Below the pieces are notes generated by a model, which was not told the origin of the DNA, did not search any database, and saw only the letters and a program-made list of their open reading frames with translations. This document shows positions 58,890-64,000 of a DNA stretch of 64,000 bases, one piece after another (the stretch's first letter is position 1; each line of letters opens with the position of its first letter). The translations under genes were made by a program, and so were the position numbers. The stretch is from Triglochin maritima. Taxonomy: Eukaryota; Streptophyta; Magnoliopsida; Alismatales; Juncaginaceae. Where the stretch lies: assembly GCA_963682175.1 (NCBI GenBank), contig OY821777.1:19860001-19924000 (forward strand). The letters run 5' to 3'.

Positions 58890-59965
58890 TTGACTTTTTG
58901 GCCTTAACTATATTAATTTTGATGATTAATCAAACTAATCTTAATTAATCGACCTAATCAATCAAAGTTAGCAAAATACAATTACATGCATTGCATACAT
59001 ATGTGTACACTTGTGATCATCTTAATAGGTTGACCAAGATCATCAAGAAAAGGAGTATTGGGACAAAGACATCAAGCATTGTAATCAAAGCTTTGGAGTC
59101 CATAAGAGTTAATGTAAACTTGAGCATTATGATTCTGTCCCGTAAAGATTCGGTAAACCGAACCCTTCCCGGTCAATCGAAGCCTTTCCTGTTCGGTCCA
59201 CCGAACACCTATGAGTTACGTGAATACTTCCCATCAGTAAACCTTAGGTTGTTCTCTAAAATTGCCCGGACGGAAGACTGAACCATCTTCGGTCGACCGA
59301 ATAGCCCTGGACCGGTTTTTGGACGTTGCTCCAACGGTCGCATTTGAATCGAGTCTCAGAGCCCAATTCACTTGACATTTTTCTGACGACCGAATGCTTA
59401 TCGGTCAACCGAGTTCTTCTTGGCTCTAGGCGCCCAACGACTATTTACACGTGACACTTGATTGTTGTAGCCAACGACTATTCGAGCCTTAACTATTAGA
59501 ACTCTTTAACACTTTCTATCTATCACATACTCAAAGTCAAATCCTCTCTATCTTCAAGCTCTCATTCTTCTACACTCAAGTCAAAACTTCACCACTTGCA
59601 TATCCATTCCAATTCAATATCCAAGTGTGCTCAAGTATAGAGTGTTAGATTGTGATTCAACTTCCATATCCAAGAATAACCAAAGAGTTGTAAAGCTTCG
59701 AGGAAGCCCCCTCTCAGGTTGTGAGATGAGACACGAGCGAGGATTGTTCGCGAGGCTCGGTGTTGTAAACGACGTTGATCTTGGCTTGGAATGGAGATCA
59801 GTTAGTGGAACCGTAAGCGAGGCTTTGGGTGCGTCTTGCGAGGATGACCAGGATCAGGGTGCAGTGGCGAACCTCTCGAAACTCCAGTGTCGACGATTTT
59901 GTGGTTTGCAATTATCTTATCTCTTAATCCTTCAATTAATATTTTAATTCTGCATTTTCTAGTGA
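58890..59965. repeat. LTR-like repeat, left copy
   Basis: Shares GATGATTAATCAA, ACAATTACATGCATTGCATA, CTTGTGATCATCTTAATA and CCAAGTGTGCTCAAGT with the right end of the window (63680-64000). It contains CGGTCGACCGAA and variants (CGGTAAACCGAA, CGGTCAACCGAG). The 3' part ends GCATTTTCTAGTG. It could be an LTR or another dispersed repeat. I could not prove ends or a target duplication. Confidence 0.55.
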
Positions 59966-59984
59966 TTAGAGGACCATAGATCCT

Positions 59985-61820
59985 AACAAAACCGACGTGA
60001 CATGTTAACATATCACGTCGGCTAAACACAAACCGACGTGAAATGGATCTATATCACGTCGGTTCCATGAAACCCGACGTGGTTTAGTCTATATGTCACG
60101 TCGGTTAAAAACAAATTGACGTGATATGTTTATTATTATTATTATTATTATTTTGAACCTATGTGTCAGGTTGGTTTACAAGAAATCGACGTGATAGATG
60201 GTCTTTGTCACGTCGGTTTTCACCAAAACCGACGTGTTTGGTCACATTTTTTCTCTTTGTTTACTTCGCCCGAACACAAAAATCAACTTTATTTTACCCC
60301 ACCTTATCTCCTTCGTTTCCTCCGTCCTAATTTGAGTTTCCTCCACCCAATGCCAAACACAACCCACACACATCTGACCCACGCCACCTCGACCCAAGCC
60401 GCACCCACTCCGATCCAAGCCAAGCCGTACCACTCTGATCCAAGCCAAGCCGCATCCACTCCGATCCAAGCCACTCCGACCCGATCCACTCCGCCTCTAC
60501 CTCGACCCAAGCCACAATACCTCCGATCCAACTCCGATTCGCACAACCCAAGCCGATCCACCTCTGAACAAGTTGTGCTCCTCCGACCTCGACTCCTTCG
60601 ACGTGCTCCTCCGACCTCGACTCCTCAAACCTCAAAATGCAAGGTAACCTCGTCCAAATTGTTAAACACAAGATTTAAAATCTTTGATTAGGCTAATCAA
60701 GATTATTAGTTTGTTGTTTTTCTCATGTGAATTTGTGGTTTAAATAGTATTTTGGTTGTCAGTTTTAAGGTTTATTGATTTCGAAATTGGATTTTTGGAA
60801 TTTGAAACTATGTTGGTTAGATTGCATGAAGTTGTGATTCCCTTGTGAAATTCAATTACGGATCAAGCTTAGAGCATGATTAATCATTCTAGTAATTTTT
60901 CGTAATCTTACAAATTGTGATATGATATCCTTTTGAGTGCATATATCAATAATGTCAAATTAGAGTAGGATGCATATGCAGGAAGTCACTTGATTCAAGA
61001 ATGGGGATTTTATTTCTCTCAACATTATAGTTGTAACTTATTAAGCTACTGGAATCTCTATTGTTCTGAGTTTTTAGTGTTGGACATCTATTTCCGCTTT
61101 GATTGTATATAATCCTACATTGAAATAAATATCATGATGAAAACCCATACAAATAAAAAGTATGGGTGACAGTTGGACACATACAAATATTGATTGTTTT
61201 ATAACTTTTATTTCTATAAATGTTGTTTATCATACTAACCTCTCTATCTTCATATGATATTCCACGTGGTTTTAGTGACTATTTAGTAGTAAACTCAAGT
61301 GATTTTCATCCAATGATTGTATATACTTCATTTGCAAATTAAGTGAGTGGTTGTATTGAAGTTTTTTGTTATATAGTTGTGACTTGTTTGTGTTTTTTCC
61401 CACATATTTTTTTCTTAATATGAAATTTAAGGGGAGGTTCTACCTAAATTTAAAAAATTCCTATATATTAGGTTCATTTTGTATTACGATTGTTTGTGTT
61501 GTTGTGTAGATAACAATAAATGTTTTTTTCTGAACAGACATATATCACGTTGGTTTTCGACAACTGACATGATATATGGTATATCACGTCGGTTGTTGAC
61601 AATCGACGTGATATACCCTGTATTTACGTGATAAATATAGGGTATATCATGTCGGTTCATCTAAAACCGACGTGATATGCTAGTCTATAACGTCGGTTAT
61701 TGAATCGACGTGATATTATCCTCCTTTACGTCTCCCTTTTATGACGTCGACATATTGGAACAGTACAATCGACGTGATATGGGCCGAAAAACCGACGTGA
61801 AAACCATATTTTCCAGCAGT
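59985..61820. mobile_element. Non-autonomous element with ACCGACGTGATAT palindromes, inserted in the PIF transposase
   Basis: The right end, read inverted, is CACTGCTGGAAAATATGG and cuts the PIF transposase after the codons for PSLAW. Subterminal arrays of CATATCACGTCGGTT and its inverse lie at 59985-60240 and 61545-61800. The left terminus is not visible, so this end seems lost. Between the arrays is a Pro/Ser/Thr-rich open frame and a long non-coding AT-rich part. No transposase. Confidence 0.7.
60346..60645 (+). other. Pro/Ser/Thr-rich open frame, possibly exon 1 of an element gene
   Basis: MPNTTHTHLTHATSTQAAPT begins a frame rich in repeated PIQA and SDPSQA phrases and ends near KCK, next to GTAACC, which could be a splice donor. 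The composition comes from a short CC(A/G)ATCCAAGCC-type DNA repeat, so the frame may be an artefact. No known domain. Confidence 0.3.
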
Positions 61821-62540
61821 GCCATGCGAGTGATGGTCTCTTAACAATTGCAAAGCGTGCTTGAAGCACTCCGAACACTCGTTCCACATCCTTACGAACA
61901 ACCTCCTGATGCTTAGCAAATAATATGTCTCGTGGAGTTTGTGAGGGAATGACATATTGGATGAATGCAACCCATTGAGGATATATACCATTCGTGAGAT
62001 AGTACCCCATATCATGCAAATGGTTATTCACAAGTGGATAGATGGAAGACATTGACATCATTAGACTACCCCGGAATGCCAAAAAGGAGTGCATATCCAC
62101 AGATCGTAGGAGGCAACAACTTCAAGGATAAGTGTTGTCTTCATGCTCTACCCTTGACATTGTGCTTTCCAAGCAAGTGAGAAATTCTTCCACTCCCAAT
62201 GCATGCAGTCAATGCTCCCCATCATACATGGAAAATCACGTTACTCACCAACGTTTAGTAGCCTAGTTAGGTTTGGCGGTGTAGGTTTTCTTGGGTATTC
62301 AACTCCGAAATTGTTGATGAGACATTTTGTGAACTTTTGTAGGGAGTTTCTTGCCATTCCTACACCTAGACATAGGTACTTGTCCACCGCATCAGCCGGC
62401 ACTCCGTATGCCAACATTCGCATAACCGCAGTGCCGTTTGAATGACTGAAGAGTCTATCGGGAAATCCATCGTTGACCGAGGAAGAGAAGAAACTAAAAA
62501 AAAATTGGCTCACGAACTGAACTAGAAATAAGACCATAAA
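61821..62540 (-). pseudogene. PIF/Harbinger transposase, N-terminal and central parts
   Basis: N-terminal frame (62537-62241): RMLAYGVPADAVDKYLCLGV, then MARNSLQKFTKCLI. Next, [20 protein letters not shown] with the first catalytic Asp (about 62209) and AQCQG. After a stop and frame change come DLWICTPF / HSFLAFRGSLMMSM, YYLTNGIYPQWVAFIQ, and AKHQEVVRKDVERVFGVLQA with RFAIVKRPSLAW, which contains the third catalytic position. The frame is broken at least twice, then cut by the insertion at 61820. PIF transposases cut and paste at TTA/TAA, in agreement with the flanks of this element. Confidence 0.85.
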
Positions 62541-63108
62541 TTAAGCTGCATTTTAGTAATGTAATGTATTACATTATGTTTCCTTTCGTTGTTCGTATTG
62601 CACTTATGTACTTGTGTTGCCAGTATTGCACTTATATACTTCTGTTCCCGTAATTTGATATTATTAATTTTATTGCTGGTCTACTTTTGATATTTTTAAT
62701 TTACATGTTTATCTAATCAAATATAACAAAAATTAAGAAAATAATCAAATGTAAATAATACTAATTCTAATTACTTCTATAAATTTAATAATCAATCAAA
62801 AATTAAGAAAATTAATTAGCAAAAAATAAATGTTAATTAAATTTTTATAAGTAATTAACATAATTAAACTAAATTTAATTAAAATAATTAACAATATAAA
62901 TTCAATTAAATTAGTTAACATAATTAACAAAATCATTTTGTTAACCAATACTAATTAATATAAAAAATAAACTAACTAAAACAACAACAACTCCACCCAT
63001 TGCCACGACTAGGCGGTAGTGGGCTACCTGGTCTTGCTCCCCCGAGGGGAGCATATAGATGTCAACTGGGGTGACATTTATTCCTCACCCCCGTTGAACA
63101 TGGCCTTA

Positions 63109-63679
63109 GAGCTTGGTCAAGGTCGATGACCACAGATCCTATAGTAGTTTGCAACGTAGGGCGGTAATAAAAAGAAAATACGATGAATTTGTCTACTCTA
63201 GGTGGTGCTTATCCCTGACAACGATGTGGGGATCAAATCACGGGAACAACTTGACGATGTGATTTCTTAGCGATCATATGTAAATCGTCTATTATATGTG
63301 AATATAATATGATTAACGTTTTTTAGAAAAGATGATAGTAATGGATGACCTGTGTCAAGATGTTCAAAGTGAATTTTTAGAAATTAGGCTAAAAATAGTA
63401 AGAAAATGTAGATTGCGAGCTCTATTATTCACGTACAAAGTAATATTATGATATGGTGATGCTAATTACTTTGATGTTTGTGACTCGTCAGACATGAAAA
63501 AGGTTCGAATAGTAAATATGGAGATCCGAAAGAATTTATATGGGTATAATGGCATGCAACCGACGAGGATGAGAACAAATTTAACTTGATTTGAGTTATG
63601 CTCGTATATAGAATAGTTGTGTATTAATAACACTGAAACCATAGAAACATAATTGGTGCAGGTGGGTTTGTATGTAAGG
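63109..63679. other. Unassigned spacer
   Basis: AT-rich, no gene or defined repeat seen. Confidence 0.45.
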
Positions 63680-64000
63680 CTATTTTTTTGGTTTTTTGGT
63701 ATTAATTTATATTAATTCTGATGATTAATCAAGTTAATTTTAATCAATCAAAGTGAGCAAACACAATTACATGCATTGCATACATACTTGTATACTTGTA
63801 ATCATCTTAATATGTTGATCAAGATTATCAAAGAAAATGAGCATTGAGACAAACACAACAAGACTCGAGACTTATAATCAAAGTTTTGGACTAAGACTTT
63901 TAATTTTACATTTATGGACTCCATTGGAAAATATGTTAACTTGAGCACTAGGATTCTGTCCTGATCCATTCTAATCATATATCCAAGTGTGCTCAAGTTA
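63680..64000. repeat. LTR-like repeat, right copy (cut by window end)
   Basis: Direct copy of 58890-59650 with a large internal gap: after TTGAGCACTAGGATTCTGTC it jumps to ATATCCAAGTGTGCTCAAGT, which in the left copy lies about 460 bp further on. Copy and gap could be checked only with sequence beyond the window. Confidence 0.55.

Larger units (their letters stand above)
58278..63105 (-). mobile_element. PIF/Harbinger element with TTA target duplication, broken by nested insertions
   Basis: The left terminus GGGCATGTTCAATC (58278) and the inverted right terminus GGCCATGTTCAACG (63105) are typical PIF/Harbinger ends. TTA flanks both (58275-58277; 63106-63108). On the minus strand the transposase N-terminal and central parts lie at about 62540-61821 and its C-terminus at 58869-58626. 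Between them sit an element with a CACTGCTGGAAAATATGG end and another repeat. Confidence 0.85.

Noticed and set aside
60242..60671. Minus-strand frames rich in Gly/Leu/Asp/Arg repeats
   Set aside because: Antisense of a short DNA repeat (CCGATCCAAGCC type); no domain and no splice context.

Overview
The window is nuclear DNA of a flowering plant, most likely a eudicot. Both resident genes have many short exons with GT..AG introns, and the space around them is filled with plant transposon families (MULE, CACTA, PIF/Harbinger, Ty1/copia, Ty3/gypsy, MITEs). I cannot name the species. Only two ordinary host genes are recognisable, both on the minus strand: the E2 subunit of mitochondrial 2-oxoglutarate dehydrogenase (3141-7843, 14 exons resolved by hand, 452 codons) and a GRF-INTERACTING FACTOR 1/ANGUSTIFOLIA3-type coactivator (16396-21162, 4 exons, 215 aa).

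Layout. 1-1666: 3' part of a gypsy-type LTR (family A). 3.1-7.8 kb: E2-OGDH. 8.0-12.5 kb: MULE-1, carrying a plant mobile domain (PMD) gene and a MURA transposase remnant, ending about 170 bp upstream of the E2 start codon. 12.9-15.6 kb: a MITE (family D) split by a PIF/Harbinger element. 16.4-21.2 kb: GIF1. 22.9-23.8 kb: a foldback MULE derivative. 24.1-27.4 kb: MULE-2 with a second PMD gene. 27.8-28.8 kb: a MITE that is one very large inverted repeat. 28.8-34.2 kb: MULE-3, with a transposase joined in frame to an OTU protease domain and facing a PMD gene. 34.4-35.3 kb: copia debris. 37.2-43.9 kb: a MITE split by a nearly intact gag-only LTR element (family A). 45.0-46.4 kb: a solo LTR of the same family. 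47.3-56.8 kb: a CACTA element containing a decayed copia element and MULE-4, a deletion derivative of the MULE-3 family. 58.3-63.1 kb: a PIF/Harbinger element broken by further insertions. 63.7-64.0 kb: a partial repeat also found at 58.9 kb.

The most interesting system is the set of MULEs that carry PMD genes. There are four copies of three sequence types. MULE-3 combines (i) a DDE/SWIM transposase, (ii) a C-terminal OTU-type cysteine protease domain joined by an in-frame intron, (iii) a convergent PMD gene, and (iv) arrays of short palindromes placed inside the first introns of both genes. In both MULE-3 and MULE-4 the conserved N-terminal domain of the transposase is split into two frames at a run of 7-8 T, exactly where a -1 shift would rejoin it. 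The palindrome arrays differ completely in sequence between the MULE types but share their architecture, and in MULE-2 the paired arms co-vary. A similar habit, arrays of the 10-bp palindrome CGGTCGACCG, fills the LTRs of the unrelated gypsy family A.

Limits: all gene models come from reading the sequence by eye. Family names rest on remembered motifs, not on a search. Exact ends of several degenerate elements are approximate.
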